From UBA1422 sp963676385 (GTDB lineage Bacteria; Bacillota; Clostridia; Peptostreptococcales; Anaerovoracaceae), in contig CAXXMM010000003.1 of the NCBI GenBank assembly GCA_963676385.2, positions 1 to 48,224 on the forward strand: DNA of 48,224 nt, given 5' to 3'. Positions 33,121 through 41,636 of this stretch are shown one piece after another. The translations under genes were made by a program, and so were the position numbers. The notes under the pieces were generated by a model. That model saw nothing but the letters and a program-made list of their open reading frames with translations. It ran no database searches and was not told the DNA's origin. Positions within the stretch are counted from its first letter, which is position 1; each line of letters starts with the position of its first letter.

Positions 33121-33945
33121 TCAATTTGCTTGTCTGGTTTCCATCCATACTTTATTAAATAACATTCCCAGACAAAGGACCCAAGCTATAAAATAAAACC
33201 AAAACAGTAAAGCAACAATATTTGCTAAAGACCCATACAAAATATCATAGTTGGTAATTTGATCCACATACAGAGAATAGGCCCATGTCACAAACAATAG
33301 ACCAATGGAGGCAAATATGCTTCCAGGAATGATTTCTCGGTATCGAACCTTTGTGGATGGCATACTGTAATAGTCGTAGCTAATCATGAGAAAATACATT
33401 GCTGCAGCCAAAGGCCATCGAAGAATCAGCCAAACCTCACCTGCCACACCCTCAATCCCAAGGATTCCTAGAATGAACTCCAAAAGATGCTGCCCATATA
33501 CCAAAACAATCAGTGCCAGAATCAACGTTGCAATTGTAATTACCATGGATGCCACCGCTCTAAATCGCTCACGGAAGTAGCCATTTCCCGTTGATCTACC
33601 ATCTGTCAATGTAAAATTCGTAATCCGAACCAAGGCAAACTTAGCCCGTGAAGATGCCCATAGTGCAACAAAAGTCAATAAAATATTAGACCCAAGAGCA
33701 ACTCGATAAGACAATAATCTTTTGATGGTTTCTGCAACTTCACCCGAAGTGTACTTTAACAACCAATCCACCAAAGATTCAAGGGAAGCGCCAAAAACCG
33801 CTCCGGCAATTTGGGATACCAAAATAATGATAGGTACTAATGAGAGAACAAAGTAAAATGCAAGTTGTCCGGCAAAGCCTTGATAATAAGGATCTCGAAA
33901 TTGCTTGATGCCTAAGGTAATCATCCTAAGTATTCGCTTTTTCAT
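33121..33945 (-). CDS. YihY/BrkB family membrane protein
   Basis: A 274-residue inner-membrane protein with about six helices, of the YihY/virulence factor BrkB family (once misnamed RNase BN). The family-typical FAGQLAFYFVLSLVPIIILVSQ segment starts the membrane part, and an LVTWAYSLYVDQITNYDILYGSLA segment follows later. Function is not established. It overlaps no gene and is five bases after rdgB. Confidence 0.88.
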   Translation of the reverse strand: MKKRILRMITLGIKQFRDPYYQGFAGQLAFYFVLSLVPIIILVSQIAGAVFGASLESLVDWLLKYTSGEVAETIKRLLSYRVALGSNILLTFVALWASSRAKFALVRITNFTLTDGRSTGNGYFRERFRAVASMVITIATLILALIVLVYGQHLLEFILGILGIEGVAGEVWLILRWPLAAAMYFLMISYDYYSMPSTKVRYREIIPGSIFASIGLLFVTWAYSLYVDQITNYDILYGSLANIVALLFWFYFIAWVLCLGMLFNKVWMETRQAN

Positions 33946-33950
33946 GATGT

Positions 33951-34556
33951 TTATCCTCGAATGGTATTCAGGTAAAGAAGATCTTTTAATTTTTGTAGTG
34001 CTTTCCCCCGATGACTGATTTGATTTTTTTCTTCTGGCGTCAGTTGGGCAAAAGATCGGGTTTCTCCTAAAGGAACAAACAGAGGATCATACCCAAACCC
34101 TCCCTTTCCTTGCTCTTTTTCTAAAATGGTACCCTCAGTTTCCCCCCGTGCCACCAACATCCTGCCATCTGGGAAAGCAACTGTTATCACCGACACAAAT
34201 CGGGCACTTCTCTTTTCTTTTGGTACTCCATTCAGCAACGTAAGCAACTTTTCGTTGTTTGCCTGATCACTACACTCATCTCCGGCAAAACGGGCAGAAT
34301 ACACGCCAGGCGCACCATCAAGCCAATCCACTTCCAATCCCGAATCGTCTGCAATGGTAGGTTTCCCTGATGTTTTCATGATTTCAACAGCTTTTTTGCA
34401 TGAATTTTCTTCAAAAGTGTCACCGTCTTCTTCAATTTCATCAGGGGGAATCCCCGCATCATCACGGGAAATAATCATCAGCCCAAATTCCTTTGTGATT
34501 GCCTCCATCTCCTTAATTTTTTTCGGATTTCTAGACGCTGCAATCAAATCTGCCAC
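33951..34556 (-). CDS. rdgB: XTP/dITP diphosphatase
   Basis: A 201-residue HAM1/RdgB protein that hydrolyses non-canonical purine nucleoside triphosphates to monophosphates. Motifs in order: SRNPKKIKEME near the start, DDSGLEVDWLDGAPGVYSARF for catalysis and base reading, GGFGYDPLF, and SHRGKALQKL at the end. The start is a GTG with AAGGGG. It follows a cell-surface 5'-nucleotidase by 19 bases, a plausible nucleotide-handling pair. Confidence 0.95.
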   Translation of the reverse strand: MADLIAASRNPKKIKEMEAITKEFGLMIISRDDAGIPPDEIEEDGDTFEENSCKKAVEIMKTSGKPTIADDSGLEVDWLDGAPGVYSARFAGDECSDQANNEKLLTLLNGVPKEKRSARFVSVITVAFPDGRMLVARGETEGTILEKEQGKGGFGYDPLFVPLGETRSFAQLTPEEKNQISHRGKALQKLKDLLYLNTIRG

Positions 34557-34575
34557 AAAATCACCCCTTATTTTC

Positions 34576-36648
34576 CTAAAATTTATATTTGTTTTTCTTC
34601 ATTTTACGAATCCGCATTTTAGGCCGCTGGTATCGTTTCGTTTTAGACTTAAAAATGCTTTTTCCATATCCCCTTCGCTTCCTTCTCCTGCTGCGAATGA
34701 ACATTACAATTCCCACAATAATCACAATAGGAATCAGCAACAACCCGGTTGCCATCAGCCCAATGTGATTGGGTTGTTTCAGCAAAGCAATAGGATTCCA
34801 GCTTGCAGCCACAGCCTTCCTTCCATCCGGGGCTTTATATGTCGATGGGATTTTGTCTCCGGAAAAAGAATCAATATAGGATGCCACCGCATACCAAGCT
34901 TTTAGTTCATCTTTATTGTCATAAATAATATTTTTTTCAAAATCTTTGATGACAACACCATCTTTGTCCTTTGGCGTAACCGATAGCAAACCATAAGATC
35001 CATCTTCAACCAAACCCAACATTTGACAAGTATATAAATCGGCTACTACACGGTATAATTTTCCATTGTCAATCTTTTTTTGGGTTCCATCGGTAGCAAT
35101 AAGTTGAATATCCGTGGCCCTGTTCAAGAATAGCCGATGTGGGTTGATGGTATAGGACAGTCCGCTAAAATACAGCCTAGCTTCGCTCATCATTTCCGAA
35201 ACAGAAGCATCCACTTCAGCCGCCGCTTTTAGTTCTTTACCAGTCAGGTACAAGCTAACCAGTGGGTAACCGGGAACGCCATCCGGCCCAATACCCAGAG
35301 AACTAATATTAAAAGCATCTGCTACGGTGACATCTCCCTTGGCAATGGATCCTCTGACCACACCGCTGGGCACAACCGCTACATCTACAGGTATATATTT
35401 CTTCCCCTCTGCCTGCTTCACCGCATATATGAAAGAATCCGCAATCAAGTCACCTAACGTATCCTCCTTTTGAACATCTCCAAAGTCATCAATTGATGAG
35501 AATTTCCATGAGTTTTTGGCTAACACCTCATTATAACTATATCCAAACTTTGAAAAATATTCTTGATCCACAAGTGAACGAAATTGGTCTACTTTTCCTT
35601 GTATTTCTGCATTCTCTGTGACATTTTTATCCAATGCAATCAACTTGTAATTTGCAACTGTATAATCGTCTCCGGATTTTTTTAGGACCAAATGACCTGC
35701 ATAGTCTGAATAGGCGCCGCAACCCACAATCACAGTATCTCCAACCTGTATTTGTTGTGGCATGGTGTCATGACTGTGGCCGCTGATGATAACATCAATA
35801 TCAGGAACAGCCTTAGCCAGTAATACATCCTCTGATTTGTTTCCATCCGCATTATAATATCCACAATGGGACAGACAGACAATCAAATCCGCCTCGCCAT
35901 TTCTTTGGATTTCGTCCACAATTTCTTTTGCTCGCGAAACATAGTCGTCCCACAAAACACCGGACTCAGGAGCCTGGCTGATCGCTTCCGTCCCCATCAA
36001 GCCAAATACAGCAATCTTGACTCCTTGTTTGTCAACGATGGTATAATCTTCAACACCATAGTTTTCCATGGCTTTTTTTAGTTTCTTGGCGGCAGGCGCA
36101 AGGTCCTTGTCTGCCAGTGTCTTTGTCCAATCAATGTTGGACTGAACCATCTGAGGCATTTTCTCGAAGGTCTTATACTCCCAAGTGTAGTTCACCCCAT
36201 CACTTTGGTATACCTTTACATATTTTGATTCGGTCCCTTTGTACTGTGATGCCACATTAAGCATTTTGGTCAACCCACTGGGCCGATAGTCAAATTCATG
36301 GTTTCCAAGCGTAACCACATCATATCCCATGGCGCCCATCATCCGTAGTTCAGGTGCCTCAGACATGAAAATGGTTTGATAAGGTGTACCCATGGAGAAA
36401 TCCCCGGCATCCAACAAAAACGAATCCGGATAATCAACATTAATTTCATCAACTACGGTTTTCAATTTGGCAAACCCACCGGTACCCTCTTGGACATCTA
36501 GATGAGAATGCATATCTCCGGTAAAGACAATGGAAACCGTCCCATCATCATTACTTTCATCTTGTGTTTGGTCACCAAATATGACTACCGGAATTCCAAG
36601 TATGATTACCAGCGCCAATCCAATGATTACTATTCGAAGTTTAGTCAT
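34576..36648 (-). CDS. Membrane-anchored 5'-nucleotidase / metallophosphatase
   Basis: A 690-residue extracellular enzyme. An N-terminal signal or anchor helix (IVIIGLALVIILGIPVVIF) is followed by the metallophosphatase domain with IVFTGDMHSHLD, LDAGDFSMGTPYQT, TLGNHEFDYRP, LSHCGYYNAD and ISGHSHDT, then the 5'-nucleotidase C-terminal domain (about 365-590). A second transmembrane helix (IGLMATGLLLIPIVIIVGIVMF) and a basic tail rich in K/R end it, a C-terminal anchor. It would free nucleosides from extracellular nucleotides and match the nucleoside importer at 7-12 kb. Ends in TAG. Confidence 0.92.
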   Translation of the reverse strand: MTKLRIVIIGLALVIILGIPVVIFGDQTQDESNDDGTVSIVFTGDMHSHLDVQEGTGGFAKLKTVVDEINVDYPDSFLLDAGDFSMGTPYQTIFMSEAPELRMMGAMGYDVVTLGNHEFDYRPSGLTKMLNVASQYKGTESKYVKVYQSDGVNYTWEYKTFEKMPQMVQSNIDWTKTLADKDLAPAAKKLKKAMENYGVEDYTIVDKQGVKIAVFGLMGTEAISQAPESGVLWDDYVSRAKEIVDEIQRNGEADLIVCLSHCGYYNADGNKSEDVLLAKAVPDIDVIISGHSHDTMPQQIQVGDTVIVGCGAYSDYAGHLVLKKSGDDYTVANYKLIALDKNVTENAEIQGKVDQFRSLVDQEYFSKFGYSYNEVLAKNSWKFSSIDDFGDVQKEDTLGDLIADSFIYAVKQAEGKKYIPVDVAVVPSGVVRGSIAKGDVTVADAFNISSLGIGPDGVPGYPLVSLYLTGKELKAAAEVDASVSEMMSEARLYFSGLSYTINPHRLFLNRATDIQLIATDGTQKKIDNGKLYRVVADLYTCQMLGLVEDGSYGLLSVTPKDKDGVVIKDFEKNIIYDNKDELKAWYAVASYIDSFSGDKIPSTYKAPDGRKAVAASWNPIALLKQPNHIGLMATGLLLIPIVIIVGIVMFIRSRRRKRRGYGKSIFKSKTKRYQRPKMRIRKMKKNKYKF

Positions 36649-36666
36649 CCGACCACCCTCATTTCA

Positions 36667-37026
36667 TTATTTATCCACATATTGTTTTAAACCTACTAGC
36701 AAACATCCTTCTAAGTATTCAATATTGTTATCTTTTAAATACTGTACAAGCTCATTGCTTTCGGCCCCAGGTTGAATGACGACGGCCTTATACTCTTTTT
36801 GGCATTCTTTCATCAACGCCAATCCTTTGGCCGGATGAATGCACAGGTCAATAATATCCAGATCCCCGGGAATGTCATTTAGTGAACCCAACTCTTTCCC
36901 TACCGGAAAAACCTCATACCCATTTTTCTGCATCTTTTTTTTAATCTTATGAGCATATTTTTCCTCATTGATGGTATCACCGACCACTGCAAAGACCTTC
37001 TGGTTCATTACTTCTCTTAAATCCAT
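36667..37026 (-). CDS. CoA-binding (YccU-type) protein
   Basis: A 119-residue Rossmann-fold protein of the CoA_binding_2 family: FAVVGDTINEEKYAHKIKKKM at the start, YEVFPVGKELGSLNDIPGD and VIQPGAESNELVQYLKDNN later. The family binds CoA in vitro; the role is unknown. AGGAGG precedes the ATG. It is transcribed with the downstream 5'-nucleotidase, 18 bases apart. Confidence 0.88.
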   Translation of the reverse strand: MDLREVMNQKVFAVVGDTINEEKYAHKIKKKMQKNGYEVFPVGKELGSLNDIPGDLDIIDLCIHPAKGLALMKECQKEYKAVVIQPGAESNELVQYLKDNNIEYLEGCLLVGLKQYVDK

Positions 37027-37160
37027 GCTAACTCATCCTCCTTTTCTATTATTACCATTATACCCAATTGCATTCTTTATTGTAAATGTTTTTCTTTATG
37101 AATACCTGTCCATATCTCCATTCCATAGGGATTCTTTTGCCATTGGCGTATTTTCCACAA

Positions 37161-37182
37161 ATAAAAAGGGCAATTGCCCTTT
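37161..37182 (-). terminator. Terminator after the P-type ATPase
   Basis: A perfect AAAGGGCAA/TTGCCCTTT palindrome followed on the minus strand by TTTTTAT lies about 60 bases beyond the ATPase stop. The rest of the 37027-37241 gap holds no recognisable gene. Confidence 0.8.
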
Positions 37183-37241
37183 CTATTTGTCTGTACAGCT
37201 ATTATTAAACATATCCATAGAATACCTTGACATCAATTGAA

Positions 37242-39911
37242 TTACTCATTATGAACTGCTTTATAGATAACTTTGCCGAGAATCATCAGTTCGTGGGCCA
37301 ATAAGGGTATCATGGATAATCCCACAAGAATCACCCACTCTTGTATCGTTAGTTCCACTGTGCCAAATATATGGGTTAGTCCAGGGATTTCTGTTACCGC
37401 AATCTGCATAAGAAATCCTACAGAAACTGCAATCATCATCATTCTATTATTTAGGTGATTATATCTAAAAATAGATCGATTCAAGTTTCTGGTGCCAATG
37501 GCGTTAAACAATTGAGAAATAGCCAGCACTGTAAAGGCATAGGTTTGCGCATGTGCCAACACATCAGAGTTTTTCAGCATATCAATAACATTGTTTAAAT
37601 TGATAGCCATATTTGCATCCAATAGATGAGAAATCGGTGTTAGCAAAAATGCAACTAATGTAATTGTGCCAATGACAGTGCCAAATATTACAAGAAATGG
37701 GAGTCCTCCATTGGCAAACATGCTGTCCTTTGGGTTCCTTGGCGGGCCACTCATAATGTCCTTATCCCCCGAATCAACTCCCAACGCCAAAGCCGGTAGT
37801 GAGTCCGTAATCAGATTTACCCATAAAATGTGAATCGCCCTAAGCGGTGAGGCCAGTCCTACTGCAATGGCCACCAACATTGTCAGAATTTCCCCCAAGT
37901 TTGATGAAAGCAAAAACAACACGCTCTTTCTTATATTGTTGTATATGTTTCTTCCCTCTTCAATTGCTTTTTCAATGGTAGCAAAATTATCATCGGTCAA
38001 AATCATGTCTGCTGCACCCTTTGCCACATCAGTCCCTGTAATGCCCATGGCAACACCAATATCAGCAATTTTGAGAGAAGGTGCATCATTTACCCCGTCG
38101 CCTGTCATGGATACAATATTTCCGTGAGATTTAAAAGCGTTAACAATCATGACCTTGTTTTCCGGAGAAACTCTGGCAAACACCCGAAGATTCAATACCG
38201 CGGCATTTAATTGTTCTTGGGTCATGTTATTTAATTCATCTCCGGAAATACATTGGTTTTCGTCTTCTGCAATTCCCAATTCCTTTGCAATGGCAAAGGC
38301 GGTGTCTCTATGATCTCCCGTTATCATTACTGTTATAACCGAAGCATCCCGAAACACAGCAACCGCTGATTTTGCTTCCGGACGGGGGGGATCAATCATG
38401 CCCACCAACCCAATAAAAGTTAATGCCTCTTCCTCCGCACCCTCGCTATCTTTTTTGACTGCTAGAGCAAGAACCCGAAGTGCCATGCTAGCCATTTCTT
38501 TAGCCGCAGAGTGGATTTTCTCAATATCCGATGTATTGATGGGCCGGGTGTTTCCCCCAATGCGTATTTCAATGCAGTGCTTAAGGATTTGATCCATGGC
38601 ACCCTTAGTAAAGGCAATAATTTGGTCAGATAAGGCATCCCTATGGACCGTAGTCATCATTTTTCTTACCGAATCAAAGGGTTGCTCATTTATCCTCGGA
38701 TGTCCTTCTTCCAGTGTGGATTTAGAAATCCGAAACTTCTCCCCCATGTCTAACAACGCAAGTTCTGTGGGGTCCCCCAATCTAGTTGATTCATGAATTG
38801 ACGCATCCGTGCAAAGTACAAACCCGTTGACCAGAAGATGACTCACCTCATAATCCAAGTCCCCAACTTCTATCAACTTCTCATCCACGTATACCCGGGT
38901 TACCGTCATTTTATTTTGAGTCAAGGTCCCGGTTTTATCAGAACAGACTACACTGACAGATCCAAGGGTTTCAACTGCCGGTAATTTTCTAACAATCGTG
39001 TTCACTTTCACCATGCGCTGAACGCCTAACGCCAGAACAATGGTTACCACTGCAGGCAACCCTTCAGGAACTGCCGCAACTGCAAGAGAAATCGCAGTGA
39101 TAAACATTTCAATGACATCCCTACCCTGAACCAAAGCCAACACAAACAAAATAGCGCAAAGCAAAACAGCCACCACACCCAGCACTTTTCCCAAATCAGC
39201 CAAACGCTTTTGGAGAGGGGTCATTTCCTCGACGGATTCATTGATAAGCTTGGCAATTTTGCCAATTTCAGTTTCCATGCCAGTGTTGACCACCACGCCT
39301 TCTCCTCTTCCATAGGCCACATGGGTGGAAAGGTATGCCATGTTGAGTCGGTCCCCTAAAGTAACTTTTTCCATCGCCACATATTCCGCTTCTTTTTGGA
39401 CCGGCACTGACTCCCCCGTCAAAGCCGATTCCTCAATTTTCAAATTAATGGCTGATAGCAATCTTAGGTCTGCCGGAACAATCCTTCCGGCTTCCAAAAC
39501 AACAATGTCTCCCGGAACCAATTCCCCCGCCGGAACTTCAACAAACAGCCCATCCCTTTTCACTAAGGCAACAGGGCTGGACAATTTTTTTAGTGCTTCC
39601 AATGATTTTTCAGCTTTTGATTCCTGTACAACACCAATGACAGCATTGAGTAAAATGACTGCCATAATAATAGAAGCATCCCCAAATTCTTTTAGAAATA
39701 GAGAAATAACTACTGCAACCAACAGTATATAAATCAGCGGATCATTTAACTGGGAAAAGAATTTTTGCAACTTCGTCTTTGGTTTTTTCTCTGCAAAGGT
39801 GTTGGTCCCATATTTTCCAAGTCTTACTGCCGCATCTTCCATGGATAGTCCTTCTTTTGGATCCACCTCCATCAGTGACAAAACCTGTGAAACTGTTTTT
39901 TGTTCGTACAT
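37242..39911 (-). CDS. Cation-transporting P-type ATPase (Ca2+/Mn2+ type)
   Basis: An 889-residue P2-type pump. Typical parts are the N-terminal actuator domain with ALTGESVPVQKE, the M4 motif SLAVAAVPEGLPAVVTIVLALG, the phosphorylation site CSDKTGTLTQNKMTVTR, and the hinge MTGDGVNDAPSLKIADIG. The PEGLP motif is that of SERCA/PMCA calcium pumps; several such pumps in Firmicutes export Mn2+. The riboswitch in front of it, of the manganese-sensing class, favours a role in Mn2+ (or Ca2+) export. I start at the ATG at 39911 (GGAAGGAG). Confidence 0.93.
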   Translation of the reverse strand: MYEQKTVSQVLSLMEVDPKEGLSMEDAAVRLGKYGTNTFAEKKPKTKLQKFFSQLNDPLIYILLVAVVISLFLKEFGDASIIMAVILLNAVIGVVQESKAEKSLEALKKLSSPVALVKRDGLFVEVPAGELVPGDIVVLEAGRIVPADLRLLSAINLKIEESALTGESVPVQKEAEYVAMEKVTLGDRLNMAYLSTHVAYGRGEGVVVNTGMETEIGKIAKLINESVEEMTPLQKRLADLGKVLGVVAVLLCAILFVLALVQGRDVIEMFITAISLAVAAVPEGLPAVVTIVLALGVQRMVKVNTIVRKLPAVETLGSVSVVCSDKTGTLTQNKMTVTRVYVDEKLIEVGDLDYEVSHLLVNGFVLCTDASIHESTRLGDPTELALLDMGEKFRISKSTLEEGHPRINEQPFDSVRKMMTTVHRDALSDQIIAFTKGAMDQILKHCIEIRIGGNTRPINTSDIEKIHSAAKEMASMALRVLALAVKKDSEGAEEEALTFIGLVGMIDPPRPEAKSAVAVFRDASVITVMITGDHRDTAFAIAKELGIAEDENQCISGDELNNMTQEQLNAAVLNLRVFARVSPENKVMIVNAFKSHGNIVSMTGDGVNDAPSLKIADIGVAMGITGTDVAKGAADMILTDDNFATIEKAIEEGRNIYNNIRKSVLFLLSSNLGEILTMLVAIAVGLASPLRAIHILWVNLITDSLPALALGVDSGDKDIMSGPPRNPKDSMFANGGLPFLVIFGTVIGTITLVAFLLTPISHLLDANMAINLNNVIDMLKNSDVLAHAQTYAFTVLAISQLFNAIGTRNLNRSIFRYNHLNNRMMMIAVSVGFLMQIAVTEIPGLTHIFGTVELTIQEWVILVGLSMIPLLAHELMILGKVIYKAVHNE

Positions 39912-39953
39912 TTTTTCTCCTTCCGACTTTGCCACCTGACATTTCTTCTAAAT

Positions 39954-40007
39954 AAAAAAGACTTTAGCCAGACGCTTCAGGATATTCCTCGTGTTGCTAA
40001 AAGTCTT
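39954..40007 (-). terminator. Riboswitch-controlled terminator
   Basis: On the minus strand AAGACTTTTAGC (39996-40007) pairs with GCTAAAGTCTT (39958-39968) and is followed by six T. The 5' arm shares bases with the closing stem of the aptamer, so a bound aptamer would prevent this hairpin and turn the pump gene on. Confidence 0.75.
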
Positions 40008-40082
40008 GTTACCTAACGGGTTTATGTCCAGACTCTACTAAGAATCGGCTGTTGAATCATAAACTTAAAACTACTCCCTTTC
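39996..40082 (-). ncRNA. yybP-ykoY-type (Mn2+) riboswitch
   Basis: Minus-strand leader with GAAAGGGAGTAG at the 5' end, a 7-bp stem GTTTATG/CATAAAC (40058-40064 with 40020-40026), TCAACA, an inner hairpin ending GAGTC, a small ACC/GGT hairpin, and AACAAGAC (L3-like) closing onto AAAGG with CTTTT. This sequence order is that of the yybP-ykoY Mn2+ riboswitch (conserved GGGAGTA and CAAGA loops). It starts a few bases after the promoter, so the aptamer occupies the transcript's very 5' end. Confidence 0.78.
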
Positions 40083-40087
40083 GGGTC

Positions 40088-40116
40088 ATTCTAATGTATT
40101 CTAAATCAATTGTCAA
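40088..40116 (-). promoter_or_regulatory. Promoter of the P-type ATPase transcript
   Basis: A -35 TTGACA (40111-40116) and -10 TAGAAT (40088-40093), 17 bases apart. The start point would be near 40081. Confidence 0.75.
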
Positions 40117-40125
40117 CCTTGCGCT

Positions 40126-41058
40126 TTATGATAGCGCAAGTAAACGGATGATTGCCTCCGATATATTCTTCTCCACTAAATCACATTCCAAAATTTCCGA
40201 CAATATGCCAAGTCTATCCAAATATATCAAATCATTTCGCTTTTCCAGCACCAACACAGTCATGAATCCTTTTTGAATATGTACCACTGCCTTGTCTGTA
40301 AGTCCTAATTTTAACAGCCCGTATCCCCACAGCAAATGATTATAATGAATCAAGCCATAAAAATTCTTCAACTGCTGTTGCTGATTGATTTTACCGGATA
40401 ACTTAATGGCACTGGCATATTGGCCGGATTTTAGTTTTATAGCGATACAAATATATGTGCATATAAAATAAAGTTGTTCGTATCCGTTACATTCCAACTT
40501 GCCATCTAGCTCCGCCAACACTTTCTCAATAATAAACTCCGCAGATTTGTATTTTTTATCTTCAAAGTAACATAAGGACAGCAAGGACAAATGCCTCAAG
40601 TGAAAAATGCTGTATTGATATTCAGCCGGCATCTCGGAAATATTTTGTTGAATGTCCACTCTCGCCCCATCTACGTCATTTCCTTGGATTAGCTTAGTCA
40701 ATGCTAAATTAAAACGAATCTCCAACCGCCATGGGTCCATATTAAAATCAGGCAACTGACTCCCAAGGTTGCAATATTTTGCCAAAGTTTTAAAGTCAAG
40801 CACTCTCCTACAAACTGCAAATTGGTCTATCATGCTTTTCACCGCAATGGGATCTTCACATTCAAGATAATTGTAATAGTCAAAGAAATTAATGTTTAGT
40901 TTCTCTCCCAATTTGGCTAAAATAGCATTGGATGGGGTACGCCGGCCTTTTTCAATCATGTACAAATATTTTGTGGTGCATATCCCATCCGCTAGTTTTT
41001 CCTGACTCAAGTTGTTTTTTGTGCGAAACTCTTTGATGACAGATCCAATATTTTTCAA
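40126..41058 (-). CDS. Helix-turn-helix regulator with TPR-like C-terminus (Rgg/PlcR-like)
   Basis: A 310-residue protein. An XRE helix-turn-helix (EFRTKNNLSQEKLADGIC; TTKYLYMIEKGRRTPSN) fills the first 65 residues. The rest is helical with repeated pairs such as FNLALTKLIQGNDVDGA and LSLLSLCYFEDKKYKSAEF, as in TPR-containing RRNPP-type regulators that respond to peptide signals. No cognate small peptide gene was seen nearby. The start is a TTG preceded by AAGGGG; the next gene downstream on this strand is the riboswitch unit. Confidence 0.82.
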   Translation of the reverse strand: MKNIGSVIKEFRTKNNLSQEKLADGICTTKYLYMIEKGRRTPSNAILAKLGEKLNINFFDYYNYLECEDPIAVKSMIDQFAVCRRVLDFKTLAKYCNLGSQLPDFNMDPWRLEIRFNLALTKLIQGNDVDGARVDIQQNISEMPAEYQYSIFHLRHLSLLSLCYFEDKKYKSAEFIIEKVLAELDGKLECNGYEQLYFICTYICIAIKLKSGQYASAIKLSGKINQQQQLKNFYGLIHYNHLLWGYGLLKLGLTDKAVVHIQKGFMTVLVLEKRNDLIYLDRLGILSEILECDLVEKNISEAIIRLLALS

Positions 41059-41071
41059 ATGTCTTATCCCC

Positions 41072-41479
41072 TTACGATATCATCTCAGAAAGGGTTTTTT
41101 GACCCAACTTCTGTATAATTATGTCGTTGATACTCTCCATTTCACTTCGGAGTTTTTTGTCTTTCCCGGCAATTTTTTCGTTTGGCGTACACAAGCAATC
41201 GCTAATGTAGATTTTGCCTTCCAGGGCTTCCACAACATCTTTTAGAGTAAGGTTTTTGGGATCAATGACTAAGGAGTATCCTCCGCAGCTGTCTCCCCTG
41301 CCACGGGAAGATTTAATATATCCCACTTGTTTCAACCGACGCAATACTTTCATAAGCATCGGCAAAGAAATGTTTTCTCTTTCGCTAATCTTGACGGATG
41401 AAATTGTCTGTCCATTTACATGATCCATGGTTCTGATAACACGAATTCCATACTCGGTTATTTTATTAAATCTAATCAT
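41072..41479 (-). CDS. Rrf2-family regulator (first)
   Basis: A 135-residue Rrf2 protein starting MIRFNKITEYGIRVIRTM. It has the winged-helix segment ISLPMLMKVLRRLKQVGYIKSSRGRGDSCGGYSL, and cysteines in GDSCGG and ISDCLC that could sense thiol or iron-sulfur state. The ATG at 41479 has GGGAGG. It follows metY on the minus strand, and the downstream XRE/TPR gene lies 13 bases away. Confidence 0.85.
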   Translation of the reverse strand: MIRFNKITEYGIRVIRTMDHVNGQTISSVKISERENISLPMLMKVLRRLKQVGYIKSSRGRGDSCGGYSLVIDPKNLTLKDVVEALEGKIYISDCLCTPNEKIAGKDKKLRSEMESINDIIIQKLGQKTLSEMIS

Positions 41480-41636
41480 ATCATACCTCCCAATGTTCAA
41501 TTCAAGTTATACATAACAATACAAGTATAATTTTTTACATCTTACATTGCTGGGAGGCGGCTGTAAATGGAACAATTGTTCTATATACTACTTTGCGGTT
41601 TACCTAATATCTTTCTCTATTTTTATCATTTTTCTT

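Noticed and set aside
33550..33570. CTCTAAA on the plus strand as a possible tRNA-Pyl anticodon loop
   Set aside because: It lies inside the YihY coding sequence, and no cloverleaf forms around it.
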